Shown here: positions 25,238-34,170 of the stretch, in pieces
Layout of the letters: every line of letters begins with the position of its first letter
How positions within the stretch are numbered: position 1 is the first letter of the stretch
From: Kordiimonas sp. SCSIO 12610
GTDB lineage: Bacteria > Pseudomonadota > Alphaproteobacteria > Sphingomonadales > Kordiimonadaceae
Reading direction: 5' to 3'
Assembly: GCF_024398015.1 (NCBI RefSeq)
Contig: NZ_CP073747.1
Location: 692,501 to 756,500, forward strand
Length of the DNA: 64,000 bases
Program-made: the position numbers and the translations under genes
The notes under the pieces: generated by a model
The model's input: the letters and a program-made list of their open reading frames with translations, nothing else
Databases searched by the model: none
What the model was told of the DNA's origin: nothing

Positions 25238-26523
25238 GCGAAATTATGGTACGCAATTAGAATGGCGATCATAATAGTGGCTTCGCTCACTTGCTGAATG
25301 CTTCCTAAAATATCACCTGTATAACCATCAACAGCCTTCATTGCGATACGCGATACAATAATCAGGCCAAGGAAGGATGCCGTCAGTACCAACACAATGC
25401 TTACTGGAAGCCACATTCCCAACAATATCAAGGGAAAACACCCGAGAATGAGTGATGCAATCATGGCTGCTTGCGGTGGTTCGCCCGCAACAGTGCCCAG
25501 CCCTTTTTCACGGGCCGGTGGCAGGAAGAATAGCGCCAGCACGATCATGGAGCGGCTCAAGGGGGCAGCGACAACAAGTGCAACAATAGCAACAATATAT
25601 GATAAATCTGCCAGTATTTCAGCGCGAATTAAAATTGATAGGATAAGGGCAACAGCGCCGTATGTGCCAACGCGGCTATCGCGCATGATCTCTAGCTTGC
25701 GATCTTTAGTCATGCCGCCGCCGATGCCATCTGCCATATCTGCGAGGCCGTCTTCATGAAAAGCACCTGTTGTGAATACCATCGCGAGGATTGCGATGAG
25801 AGCAGCGAGCAAAGGCGATAGATTGAGCTGTGAAATAACAGCATATACTGAAGCACCGATGAGCGCGATGATTAGCCCAACTATTGGATAGGCCCAAGTG
25901 CTGCGGCTTAGGTTCGGCGGACGTTCTGATATTTTTCGCCATGGCACAGGGATGCGGGTCAATAACATCATGGCGGCTGCGATATCTTCCACGATTATGT
26001 AGGGATTGAAGCCACTATTATCTTGGTTTTCACTTTCATTCTCTGAGGCGCCTTCAGGTTTTTGATCTTTAAGCAGAAGGTTTTCCTCTGGCATCGTCAG
26101 GCGGTTTTCGCCCAATCCTTCGGGTGTTTCTTTCGCTGCCGGACCTGCTGGCACGTCTTCACTTGTGGCGGTAGGTTCTTGGACTGTTCCTGTGCTTGGC
26201 TCTGTGGGCTCAGTAGCAGGCTTTGCGGTACCGAAACTACCTGCTTTTAATTTGGTGGTACTTGATGGGGTAATTGGTTTTTTACTGGGTTGTTCAGGTG
26301 TTTTTGATGCCTGAGTTTTGCCGCTTTTTGCGCTTGCAGGCTTCTTGGCCGCTGAGGCCTTTTGAGGAGTTGTTTTTTTGACAGAGGTTGCTTTTTTTGT
26401 AGTGGTTTTTGCCGGAGCTTTTTTGGGCGCAGCCTTTTTTGTAGCCGCCTTTGTAGGCGTCGTTCTGGCCGCAGGTTTTGCTTTCGGCTTCTCAGCTTCA
26501 GTTGTTTTCTTGTCTTCAGTCAT
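25234..26523 (-). CDS. cobS: Adenosylcobinamide-GDP ribazoletransferase (CobS) with long N-terminal extension
   Basis: The C-terminal 250 residues (from about 176) are a normal CobS: NPYIIVEDIAAAMMLLTRIPVPW, the metal-binding HEDGLADMADG and IMRDSRVGTYG, and several membrane helices. The enzyme joins alpha-ribazole (or its phosphate) to adenosylcobinamide-GDP at the inner membrane. In front is an unusual extension of about 175 residues: residues 1-98 are Lys/Ala/Thr/Pro-rich like a histone H1 tail, and 105-172 are acidic and Pro/Glu-rich. GGGGA lies 8 bp before the first ATG. The internal Met143 has no good ribosome site, so the extension is probably translated. It overlaps cobC by four bases. 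Confidence 0.93.
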   Translation of the reverse strand: MTEDKKTTEAEKPKAKPAARTTPTKAATKKAAPKKAPAKTTTKKATSVKKTTPQKASAAKKPASAKSGKTQASKTPEQPSKKPITPSSTTKLKAGSFGTAKPATEPTEPSTGTVQEPTATSEDVPAGPAAKETPEGLGENRLTMPEENLLLKDQKPEGASENESENQDNSGFNPYIIVEDIAAAMMLLTRIPVPWRKISERPPNLSRSTWAYPIVGLIIALIGASVYAVISQLNLSPLLAALIAILAMVFTTGAFHEDGLADMADGIGGGMTKDRKLEIMRDSRVGTYGAVALILSILIRAEILADLSYIVAIVALVVAAPLSRSMIVLALFFLPPAREKGLGTVAGEPPQAAMIASLILGCFPLILLGMWLPVSIVLVLTASFLGLIIVSRIAMKAVDGYTGDILGSIQQVSEATIMIAILIAYHNFA

Positions 26524-26546
26524 GACTGTGTCCCCATCATCACATA

Positions 26547-27569
26547 TTAGGTTTTGGTGCTTACCTCCGCACCGTCAAATGTTGCCATTCCATTGAATGT
26601 CGCGATTGCTGCGCGCACAATTGAAAAGGCTGTGGCTGCGCCGCTTGCTTCCCCAAGGCGCATATCAAGATTAAGAATTGGGTTTTTACCAATGGCACTA
26701 CATAGTTTTTGGTGCCCGTGCTCTGCGGATAAATGCGAGACCATACAGTGATCCAGTGCTGTAGGGCTTGATTTTATAAGTGTGGCGGCGGCGCTCGTTG
26801 CGATAAAACCATCCAGAATAACGGGAATATTTTCCAGCCGCGCCCTGACCGTGGCACCCGCAATAGCGGCCAGTTCACGCCCACCCAACTTTTGGATCAG
26901 ATCAAAACTGGTCTCGATGGTGCGTGAATGTAAATCAACTGCCGACTGAACAACGTCGGATTTGCGGGCGAGCACATCGCTAGAAATGCCTGTTCCAGAC
27001 CCTACCCAATCAGGTGCATCACCGCCAAAGGCTGCGAGGCATAGGGCGGCGGCAACTGTTGTGTTACCAATCCCCATTTCGCCGAGGAGCAACAGATCAC
27101 TTGTCGTATCAACAGCATCAAATCCGCCCATGAAGGCATGCATGCATTCTTCTGCGCTCATGGCTTCAGTTTCGCTGATATCTCCAGTTGCCGTATCAAG
27201 GTCAATGGGAACCACATCAAGCTTGATATCCGATAGCGTACACAGTTGATTAATGGCGGCGCCGCCAGCTTTAAAATTCGCAACCATTTGCGCGGTAACG
27301 TTTGAAGGGTAGGCGGAAACGCCCTGGTTTGTAACGCCGTGGTTTCCAGCAAACACTATGCACTGCGGCTTATTAATTGTCGGTGTTGTCTTGCGCTGCC
27401 AGCCAGCAAGCCACAATGTGATATCCTCCAACCGCCCGAGCGACCCTTGCGGTTTGGTAAGCGTATCCTGCCGCGCTTGAACAGCAGCCACAGCCTCAGT
27501 GTCAAGAGTTGGTAAATTGCCCAATATGCGCAGAAAATCGGCTTGGCTTTTGAGGCTATATTGGCTCAT
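26547..27569 (-). CDS. cobT: Nicotinate-nucleotide-dimethylbenzimidazole phosphoribosyltransferase (CobT)
   Basis: 340 residues with LTKPQGSLGRLEDI (about 37-50), FAGNHGVTNQGVSAYP, GEMGIGNTTVAAAL and the catalytic region RLGEASGAATAF near the C-terminus. The enzyme activates dimethylbenzimidazole to alpha-ribazole phosphate. It starts four bases inside cobU and ends 23 bp before cobS. With bluB in the same transcript, the pathway from flavin to lower ligand nucleotide is complete. Confidence 0.95.
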   Translation of the reverse strand: MSQYSLKSQADFLRILGNLPTLDTEAVAAVQARQDTLTKPQGSLGRLEDITLWLAGWQRKTTPTINKPQCIVFAGNHGVTNQGVSAYPSNVTAQMVANFKAGGAAINQLCTLSDIKLDVVPIDLDTATGDISETEAMSAEECMHAFMGGFDAVDTTSDLLLLGEMGIGNTTVAAALCLAAFGGDAPDWVGSGTGISSDVLARKSDVVQSAVDLHSRTIETSFDLIQKLGGRELAAIAGATVRARLENIPVILDGFIATSAAATLIKSSPTALDHCMVSHLSAEHGHQKLCSAIGKNPILNLDMRLGEASGAATAFSIVRAAIATFNGMATFDGAEVSTKT

Positions 27570-28132
27570 GGGGCAGAGCCCGAGGTCAATATTGTATGGG
27601 GCAGACCACCAGTGAGCTCACCGCCTTGTTTTAGGGTAATAGGAAGCCCGGATACACAGAAATGCACAGTATCAACAATACCCGCAATGCGTTGATTGAC
27701 CCGTCCGGCATGGTCGCGGAAATCACGCGCCATTTTATTCATCGGTACAATTCCAAGGCCAACCTCGTTCGCGATGAAAATCAAGTCTCCTTTCGCGGAC
27801 GTAATAGCGGTTTCAAGATCATTGATCATGGTTTCAATATCTAATTCGCGTTCCATCAGGTTTGAAACCCACAAGGTCAAACAGTCAATCAGTATGGTGG
27901 TGGATGCCGAACTGTTTTCACTGATAACACGCGCGATATCTGTTGTTTCTTCGATCAGTTTCCAGTTTTGTCCGCGGCGTTCACGGTGATGTTGGATGCG
28001 GTCCTCCATTTCACTGTCGCGGGCTTCGGCGGTTGCCAGATAGATACAAGCATGCCCATTCGCCAGAGCGAGTTTTTCACCAAGGGCGCTTTTGCCTGAT
28101 CGTGCGCCACCAAGGATTAGCGTGCTTGTCAT
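27566..28132 (-). CDS. cobU: Adenosylcobinamide kinase / guanylyltransferase (CobU/CobP)
   Basis: 188 residues with the P-loop GGARSGKS (8-15), a RIQHHRERRG segment holding the His that is guanylylated, and FIANEVGLGIVP. The bifunctional enzyme phosphorylates adenosylcobinamide and then makes its GDP form, so it serves both de novo synthesis and salvage of cobinamide. It is the first gene of the minus-strand arm. I see no second B12 riboswitch in the 94 bp before it. Confidence 0.93.
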   Translation of the reverse strand: MTSTLILGGARSGKSALGEKLALANGHACIYLATAEARDSEMEDRIQHHRERRGQNWKLIEETTDIARVISENSSASTTILIDCLTLWVSNLMERELDIETMINDLETAITSAKGDLIFIANEVGLGIVPMNKMARDFRDHAGRVNQRIAGIVDTVHFCVSGLPITLKQGGELTGGLPHTILTSGSAP

Positions 28133-28226
28133 ACCTACCTGTATTTATAATTTACATTTGTCTGGATCATACGGGACTGCTAGATTTGCCGCAACTATAG
28201 TTAAACTTTTACTTTTTTCTGTCAGA

Positions 28227-28850
28227 ATGGACCCAAATTTGTTCACGCTTCTGGAAATTCTGGACCTTGCAGGTGTTTTTGTTTTTGCAATCTCTGGTGC
28301 GCTTGCAGGTGTCAGGCGGGGAATGGATATTTTTGGTGTTTCAGTTCTTGCCTTAATGCCTGCTGTGGGCGGAGGAACCCTCAGGGATCTTATTTTAGAT
28401 CAGCCTGTTTTCTGGATTGAGGGAACAAGCGCTATCTGGATGGCATTGTTCGCGGCCGTGATCACCTTTTTCTTTTCTCGGCATTTGGAAAGTCGGTTAA
28501 AATGGCTGGGGTGGGCGGATGCTGTTGGCATGGCGCTCTTCTGTGTGGTGGGGGCTGAAAAGGCCTATATGGTAACTGGAAGCCCGCTTGTTTCTATCAT
28601 GATGGGGGTCGCAACTGCGGTCGCTGGTGGGATTGTGCGCGATGTGATCTGCAATGAAATTCCGTTTGTCTTTAAAGAAGAAATCTATGCGACGGCTGCG
28701 TTCGTAGGTGCCGGGCTATATGTATTGATGATAGCAAATGGGATCGATCCAGTGCTTACGCTTTGGGTCTGCGTGTTTGTGGCTTTTATTATCCGCGCTG
28801 CCGCGATCATCACCGGGCTTTCCTTGCCGCAGGCCAAACCAAACCGCTAG
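28227..28850 (+). CDS. TRIC-type membrane channel family protein (UPF0126)
   Basis: From the ATG at 28227 the product has 207 residues and about seven hydrophobic segments in two similar halves. GVFVFAISGALAGVRRGMDIFG and the internal repeat AVAGGIVRDVICNEIPFVF, each with a glycine-rich kink, are the marks of the YadS/YicG trimeric cation-channel family. The longer reading frame begins inside cobU on the other strand and its first 45 residues lack membrane or family character, so I reject that start. The ribosome site is weak. It is divergent from cobU. Ion selectivity is not readable. Confidence 0.85.
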   Translation: MDPNLFTLLEILDLAGVFVFAISGALAGVRRGMDIFGVSVLALMPAVGGGTLRDLILDQPVFWIEGTSAIWMALFAAVITFFFSRHLESRLKWLGWADAVGMALFCVVGAEKAYMVTGSPLVSIMMGVATAVAGGIVRDVICNEIPFVFKEEIYATAAFVGAGLYVLMIANGIDPVLTLWVCVFVAFIIRAAAIITGLSLPQAKPNR

Positions 28851-28984
28851 CAACCATGCGCGATATTACGAAAAAGTGTTTTCGGATTTCTTGTTTTTCG
28901 CTCGTCAATTCCCTTAAGTAGCCGCGATGGGGATTGCTGGCGCAGATAAAATGCGCCTGAAACAGGGTAAATGGGGTCAAGGGT

Positions 28985-29878
28985 ATGATTTTGAGAAATA
29001 ACATTTCCATGAAGGCAATCTGTGTTGTAATTGCAATCGCGGTCACAGGATTTGCATCGGTAACTGCTCGGGCGGTTGCCCCGCAGGAAGTTACGGTTCC
29101 AGCAACAATTTCAGAAGATTTCCATTCGGATATTATCGGCCGCGACTATAAACTGTCTGTATCATTGCCCGACGGTTTTGCGGCAAACGGGGATAAGCAA
29201 TATCCAGTACTTTATATCCTCGATGGCAACATGTATTTCGCAACAGCGGTGCAGAGCTACCGTGTGCAGCGCCTCGGTAATGATGTGCCGGAGATGATTA
29301 TTGTTGGTGTTGAATATCCAACCCGCAGAACAGATGAATGGCTTGTGCGCCGCGCGGGTGAATTAACCCCGACCCAGCGCAAAGATTTCGACGAAGGTTA
29401 TTCGAAGCAATATAATATCCCGTCCACGTCCGGCGAGGCCGCAACCTTCCTGAAGGTTATGAAGGATGAAATCGTGCCGTTCATTGCAAAGAAATACCGC
29501 GCTTCCGACGACCGGGCGCTTTTTGGGCATTCGCTTGGTGGTTTGTTTGCAACATATAGCTTGCTTCAAGAAAATCGCCTCTTTAACCGCTATATCATCA
29601 GTAGCCCATCTTTGTGGTGGGACGATGAAGTTGCCTTCAAGCAAGAGGCGAAATTCTATGAAACCAACAAAGCGATACATGCAAAGGTGATGCTGTCGGT
29701 TGGTGCACTCGAGGGTCAGCAAATGGTGCCACCCATGCAGCGCATGAGTGATATCCTGAATGCACGCGGCTATGAGGGATTAAGTCTGGTTTCACACATT
29801 TTCCCAAATGAAACCCACTTGTCTGTACAGCCCGGAACCCTAAGCCGTGGCTTGCGGACAGTGTTTGAAACTGAGTAA
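28985..29878 (+). CDS. Exported alpha/beta-hydrolase esterase (COG2819-like)
   Basis: The 297-residue product has a signal peptide (about 9-30). The alpha/beta-hydrolase core has VLYILDGNMYF, nucleophile Ser183 in GHSLGG and a late His in NETHLSV. This matches the esterase family containing siderophore (enterobactin/salmochelin) esterases and uncharacterised esterases. No siderophore genes lie nearby, so substrate is open. GGGG lies 8 bp before the ATG at 28985, while the ATG at 29009 has no ribosome site. Confidence 0.8.
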   Translation: MILRNNISMKAICVVIAIAVTGFASVTARAVAPQEVTVPATISEDFHSDIIGRDYKLSVSLPDGFAANGDKQYPVLYILDGNMYFATAVQSYRVQRLGNDVPEMIIVGVEYPTRRTDEWLVRRAGELTPTQRKDFDEGYSKQYNIPSTSGEAATFLKVMKDEIVPFIAKKYRASDDRALFGHSLGGLFATYSLLQENRLFNRYIISSPSLWWDDEVAFKQEAKFYETNKAIHAKVMLSVGALEGQQMVPPMQRMSDILNARGYEGLSLVSHIFPNETHLSVQPGTLSRGLRTVFETE

Positions 29879-29887
29879 CCACTCAAA

Positions 29888-29917
29888 CAAAAAGCCCGGA
29901 ATATAACCGGGCTTTTC
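29888..29917. terminator. Bidirectional intrinsic terminator
   Basis: AAAAGCCCGG, a 7-nt loop, then CCGGGCTTTT. It serves the esterase gene and the converging DUF2855 gene. Confidence 0.85.
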
Positions 29918-29942
29918 ATTGTCTTAGTTGTCTTGGTTGCTT

Positions 29943-31028
29943 CTAGAACTTGAGGATATGACCATCTTTTGGGTCAACCTTGCCCGATAGGATGATCTGA
30001 TAGACATCGTTCATTGCGTCCAAGCCCTTATGTTCGATGATGTTGGTCCAACCGCTGGCTTGCGTGATGAATTTCATCCATGCGCCGCCCACACGGGCTT
30101 GGAGGCCGTCGGGCCCCCATTCCTTGGTGCGTTTCTGGCCTTGGGCTGGTGCGAAAAACAGGGTTGGTTTCGCGCCCGGAAGGTCGCCAGCGCCAGCCTG
30201 TGCGTCCCAATGTGATGCGCCAACCGAGCAACTATATTTCAGATTGTCATTGATATGATAATGCAGTTTTTCGCGTAACTCGCCGTTTCCTGCCATATCA
30301 ACAAAGACGGCTGGTTCGGATGCATCAATTGATGTTAGCTCATCATAAGTGACAACCTGATGATAACAATTCATGCTTTTAGTAAACTCTACATTACCCG
30401 GTGAGGTAAGGCCAATGACTTCGATGCCATCGCGTTCATAAAGCAGGAACGCTAGGCCATAAGCGGTTTTACTGGACGCGCTTGAAAGGATAATCCGCTT
30501 CGCACCAAAAAAGTCATTATCAAAGAGAAAGTCATCGATCAAAAAGGATGTCATAAACAGGGGGCGAAACAGCATTTGAAGGGCTTCACCCTCTGGGCTG
30601 TATCCGGGATCATTTGCCGAGCGTACATAATGGTTATAAATTGGGCTGAGGTGCGATCGGTGTTCGGCTACATCCATAAAACCTGCTGGTGAGGATTTAC
30701 CAGCTTTCACTTTCAAATGCGAAGACATTGGATAGTAACCATAAAAGCGTTCACCCACCTTCACATCCTCAGAGTTGGATGCAACAACGTCAGCAAAGCC
30801 CCAAACCGGCACGCTGCCAAAGCCATCATGGGCCGGGAAGAAATCCCAATATTGCATGCGGTCACCAAAGGCTGCATAGGTGATATTGTTGGCAGTCAGA
30901 GCAAAATGATCAACTTTCATGATCACTTCGTCAGTACCTAAGGTGCTATCAATATTTGTATCTTTTTGCTCGGTTTTAAAAAGATCAGTGCGATCGATGT
31001 AAAGGCCACTGGTGGCATAACTGGTCAT
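29943..31028 (-). CDS. DUF2855 family protein
   Basis: The 361-residue protein without signal peptide resembles a zinc-free medium-chain dehydrogenase: an N-terminal GroES-like half (VIMKVDHFALTANNITYAAFG) and a Rossmann-like half (IILSSASSKTAYGLAFLL). These blocks match DUF2855, a family of unknown activity. AGGGAAATATA before the ATG is a good ribosome site. Single gene, ending at a shared terminator. Confidence 0.75.
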   Translation of the reverse strand: MTSYATSGLYIDRTDLFKTEQKDTNIDSTLGTDEVIMKVDHFALTANNITYAAFGDRMQYWDFFPAHDGFGSVPVWGFADVVASNSEDVKVGERFYGYYPMSSHLKVKAGKSSPAGFMDVAEHRSHLSPIYNHYVRSANDPGYSPEGEALQMLFRPLFMTSFLIDDFLFDNDFFGAKRIILSSASSKTAYGLAFLLYERDGIEVIGLTSPGNVEFTKSMNCYHQVVTYDELTSIDASEPAVFVDMAGNGELREKLHYHINDNLKYSCSVGASHWDAQAGAGDLPGAKPTLFFAPAQGQKRTKEWGPDGLQARVGGAWMKFITQASGWTNIIEHKGLDAMNDVYQIILSGKVDPKDGHILKF

Positions 31029-31413
31029 TATATTTCCCTCTCTCGCATATTAAATGCTGTTAGTCTCATCAGATATTAAGCCATTACTAGTCCCATTAAT
31101 CAAGTGCATTAATTTAAAGTCTAAACTGAAGAATGAGCTGATTCGTAATCGATAAATATAAAAATGTTATAGTATAATAAAAACATGCAGAAAAACAGAA
31201 AAGCTCTCTAAACCAAAGATCAATTCATCGCAGTTTGAGAACATACTGCCTATTATTCTTGTCATTATGACCATTTACTTGAGTTGCTCTTTGATTTTTA
31301 CAGTTGAAGGCGATAGTCATATAGCCGTTTGATAAATTGCTTACTGTGGGAAGCAGCTTATCACCCATACAAAGACACAAGTATAGTTAGTCACAGTGAC
31401 CTTAGGGAATAAA
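31029..31413. other. Intergenic region before the M13 peptidase gene
   Basis: AT-rich divergent promoter region without a gene. A TATAAT sits at 31173-31178 on the plus strand without a convincing -35 box. A small perfect inverted repeat GTCAC-a-GTGAC lies at 31390-31400, directly before the ribosome site of the next gene. I see nothing else. Confidence 0.4.
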
Positions 31414-33522
31414 ATGACCAGAAAATCACTATTAAAATTATCCGTGGCAGCGTCTGTTTTGATGCTAGCGGCGTGTGGAAATACTGAAACTTCCAATGAC
31501 ACAGCAGCAAATGAAGCTGACAGCGCGACAACAGTTGCTGAAACGGCTAAACCAGAGCTTGGTAATTTCGGTATCGATCTTACGGCACAGGATGCATCTG
31601 TAAAACCTGGCGATGATTTCAACATGTTTGCAAATGGCACATGGGCTGCAAACTTTGAAATTCCAGGACAGTTTTCAAGCTACGGCGCCTTCACTGTTCT
31701 TTTTGAGCGCTCTGAAGACCGTATCAAAAAAATCATCGATGAGCTTGCAGCAACCGAGTCTGCGGCTGGTTCGCTTGAGCAAAAAGTTGGTGATTATTAC
31801 AACAGCTATATGGACGTTGCGAAAGCAAACGAGCTTGGCATTGAACCAATCCGCGCTGATATTGCGTTAATCGACGGTATGTCAAACGTTGCTGACCTTA
31901 CGGTTATGCTTGGCCGTGCGGGCGAGCTTGCGCTTAATTCGCCAATCTTTGGTGGTATCGGCACAGACCGTCAGAACCCTGATCGTTTTCAGGTGAATGT
32001 TGGCTTTGGTGGTCTTGGCCTTCCAGACCGCGATTATTACCTAGAAGATAATGAGCGTTTCAACAATATTCGTGAAGCATACAAAGCACACATCGCACAG
32101 ATGCTCGGTTTTGCAGATATTGCGGACGCAGACGCGAAAGCAGACGCAATTATCGCACTTGAGACAAAACTTGCAGAAAATCAGTGGAAACGTGCAGACC
32201 GCCGTGACCGCGATAAAACATACAATCCAACATCTTATGATGACTTCAAAGCAAAATTCACAGGCTTTGATTGGGATGCATATTTCAATGCAGGTGGCAT
32301 CGAAACGATTTCTGACCTTAATGTGGTTCACCCAGAGCCAGTGATGGCTGCGATTGATATTGTTAAGGATACATCGCTTGATACATGGAAAGCATATTTA
32401 ACGTATCATCTGATCTCGAACCGTGCTGGCGTTCTCTCTGAAGAGATTGATAACGCAAACTTTGAGTTCTTTGGCAAAACCCTTCGTGGTCAACCACAAC
32501 AGCGTGAGCGCTGGAAGCGCGGTGTTGCGCGTGTTGGCGGTACGAACAGCCTTGGTTTTGCGCTTGCAAAAATCTATGTGGATCGCCATTTCCCACCAGC
32601 CGCAAAATCAGAAATGCAGGACCTGGTAGAAAACCTTCGTACAGCCCTTGGTCAGCGTATTGACGGCCTTGACTGGATGGGTGACGAGACAAAAGTGGAA
32701 GCCCGTAAGAAGCTTGCATCTTTCTTCCCGAAAATCGGTTACCCTGATGTATGGCGTGATCTTTCCGGTATTGAGATTGTGGGCGGTGACCTTGTTGGTA
32801 ACGCGAAGCGAGTTGCGAAATTCTTCCGTGATGATCAGCTTGCGAAATATAATGCTGGCGAGAAAACGGACCGTAACCGTTGGGGTATGACACCACAAAC
32901 TGTGAACGCATACTATAACCCATCATTCAACGAGATCGTGTTCCCTGCAGCTATTCTTCAGGCACCGTTCTTTGACTTGGCGGCTGACCCTGCTGTTAAC
33001 TACGGTGGTATCGGCGCTGTGATTGGTCACGAAATGGGTCATGGTTTTGATGATCAGGGTTCAAAATCCGATTATGCAGGTATTCAGCGTAACTGGTGGA
33101 CAGACGAAGACCGCGCAAACTTTGAAGCGAAAACGCAGGCGCTTGCTGCGCAGTATGACAAATACGAGCCTGTAGAGGGCACATTTGTTGACGGTACATT
33201 CACCCTTGGTGAGAACATTGGTGACCTTGGTGGTCTTTCCATGGCGTATCACGCATACAAATTATCGCTTGGTGGTAAAGAAGCGCCAGTAATTGATGGC
33301 CTAACTGGTGACCAGCGTTTCTTCCTTGCGTGGGCGCAGGTATGGAAATCCAAAACTCGTGACGCGGCCCTTGTGGCTCGCATGAAGTCAGATCCGCATG
33401 CACCGAACCAGTACCGTATTAACGGCGTCGTTCGTAACATGCAGGAATGGTATGACGCATTTGGTGTGACAGAAGGTGATGCACTTTACCTTCCACCGGA
33501 AGAGCGTGTATCAATCTGGTAA
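31414..33522 (+). CDS. M13-family (neprilysin/PepO-like) metallopeptidase lipoprotein
   Basis: From the ATG at 31414 (AGGGA ahead; an in-frame GTG at 31396 is less likely) the product has 702 residues. The lipobox LAAC places the lipidated Cys at 21. Then comes the M13 N-terminal lid domain (PGDDFNMFANGTW ...) and the catalytic domain with HEMGH (539-543), the third zinc ligand Glu600 in ENIGDLGG, and a NAYYNP substrate-binding motif. These enzymes cut small and medium peptides. Lipidation would hold it at the inner or outer membrane. It is a single gene with its own terminator. Confidence 0.92.
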   Translation: MTRKSLLKLSVAASVLMLAACGNTETSNDTAANEADSATTVAETAKPELGNFGIDLTAQDASVKPGDDFNMFANGTWAANFEIPGQFSSYGAFTVLFERSEDRIKKIIDELAATESAAGSLEQKVGDYYNSYMDVAKANELGIEPIRADIALIDGMSNVADLTVMLGRAGELALNSPIFGGIGTDRQNPDRFQVNVGFGGLGLPDRDYYLEDNERFNNIREAYKAHIAQMLGFADIADADAKADAIIALETKLAENQWKRADRRDRDKTYNPTSYDDFKAKFTGFDWDAYFNAGGIETISDLNVVHPEPVMAAIDIVKDTSLDTWKAYLTYHLISNRAGVLSEEIDNANFEFFGKTLRGQPQQRERWKRGVARVGGTNSLGFALAKIYVDRHFPPAAKSEMQDLVENLRTALGQRIDGLDWMGDETKVEARKKLASFFPKIGYPDVWRDLSGIEIVGGDLVGNAKRVAKFFRDDQLAKYNAGEKTDRNRWGMTPQTVNAYYNPSFNEIVFPAAILQAPFFDLAADPAVNYGGIGAVIGHEMGHGFDDQGSKSDYAGIQRNWWTDEDRANFEAKTQALAAQYDKYEPVEGTFVDGTFTLGENIGDLGGLSMAYHAYKLSLGGKEAPVIDGLTGDQRFFLAWAQVWKSKTRDAALVARMKSDPHAPNQYRINGVVRNMQEWYDAFGVTEGDALYLPPEERVSIW

Positions 33523-33539
33523 TCCAGACGAATGATTGT

Positions 33540-33568
33540 AAAAAGGCATCCAAATGGGTGCCTTTTTT
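33540..33568 (+). terminator. Intrinsic terminator after the M13 gene
   Basis: AAAAAGGCATCC, loop AAAT, GGGTGCC, then six T. One G-U pair in the stem. Confidence 0.85.
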
Positions 33569-33600
33569 CTTTGGATGATGGGGAATATGAGAGGGGTTTT

Positions 33601-34098
33601 ATGATGAAAAAAAAGATGATTGGGAAAACGTTTGCTGTGGCTGCGGTAATCACTGGCTTGTCAGCTTTTGGTTTGAGCGCGCAGGATATGCGTCCGGTTT
33701 TAAATTCGGCTTCGGCAAAGAAAATAACCGAAGGCTGCGAAGCCTATGCATTGGATCATGATCTGAAGGTCAATATTGCTGTATTGGATCAAGGAACCAA
33801 CATGATGGCGTTCCTGCGAATGGACGGCGCCCCGATCGGTTCGATCGATATTGCTGAGTGGAAGGCAAACTCTTCCGCAGCATCGGGTAGGCCAACGAAA
33901 GCACGCTTTGAGGCTGCAAAGAATTTCCCGGCGATTGGCCACGCTCCTAATATTGCGGTTTTTGAAGGCGGCGAACCAATCTTCACTTTGGACGGCGTTT
34001 TGCTTGGTGGTGTTGGCGTGTCTGGCGCAGCAAGCGCTGACGATGCAGCGTGCGCGCGCGCCGGTATCGAAGCAGCAGGCTTAACGTTCAAACGCTAG
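33601..34098 (+). CDS. Exported HbpS/GlcG-family protein
   Basis: From the ATG at 33601 (GAGAGGGG ahead) the product has 165 residues: a signal peptide (about 1-25), then a single HbpS/GlcG domain with NIAVLDQGTNMMAFLRMDGAP, FPAIGHAPNIAVFEGG and a LLGGVGVSGA end. Related proteins bind haem or cobalamin or small ligands. The family has a poorly defined role, so I claim no ligand. The upstream in-frame start at 33532 would run through the preceding terminator and is rejected. Confidence 0.82.
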   Translation: MMKKKMIGKTFAVAAVITGLSAFGLSAQDMRPVLNSASAKKITEGCEAYALDHDLKVNIAVLDQGTNMMAFLRMDGAPIGSIDIAEWKANSSAASGRPTKARFEAAKNFPAIGHAPNIAVFEGGEPIFTLDGVLLGGVGVSGAASADDAACARAGIEAAGLTFKR

Positions 34099-34114
34099 TT
34101 TTGAAGCAAATTAT

Positions 34115-34148
34115 AAAGGCATCAGTGTTTCTACTGATGCCTTCTTTT
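34115..34148 (+). terminator. Intrinsic terminator after the HbpS/GlcG gene
   Basis: AAGGCATCAGT, loop of 6, ACTGATGCCTT, followed by CTTTT. Confidence 0.8.
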
Positions 34149-34170
34149 ATGATGAAGGACTGGGTAATGA

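Noticed and set aside
26362-26596. Plus-strand Phe/Cys-rich frames opposite the CobS extension
   Set aside because: They are the complement of a Lys/Ala-rich repeat. Such composition always yields these low-complexity frames.
28092-28226. Longer N-terminus for the TRIC-family gene
   Set aside because: The extra 45 residues overlap cobU on the other strand and do not fit the family, which begins at the ATG at 28227.
32363-32926. 187-codon minus-strand frame inside the M13 peptidase gene
   Set aside because: His/Gln-rich antisense frame produced by the codon use of the real gene.
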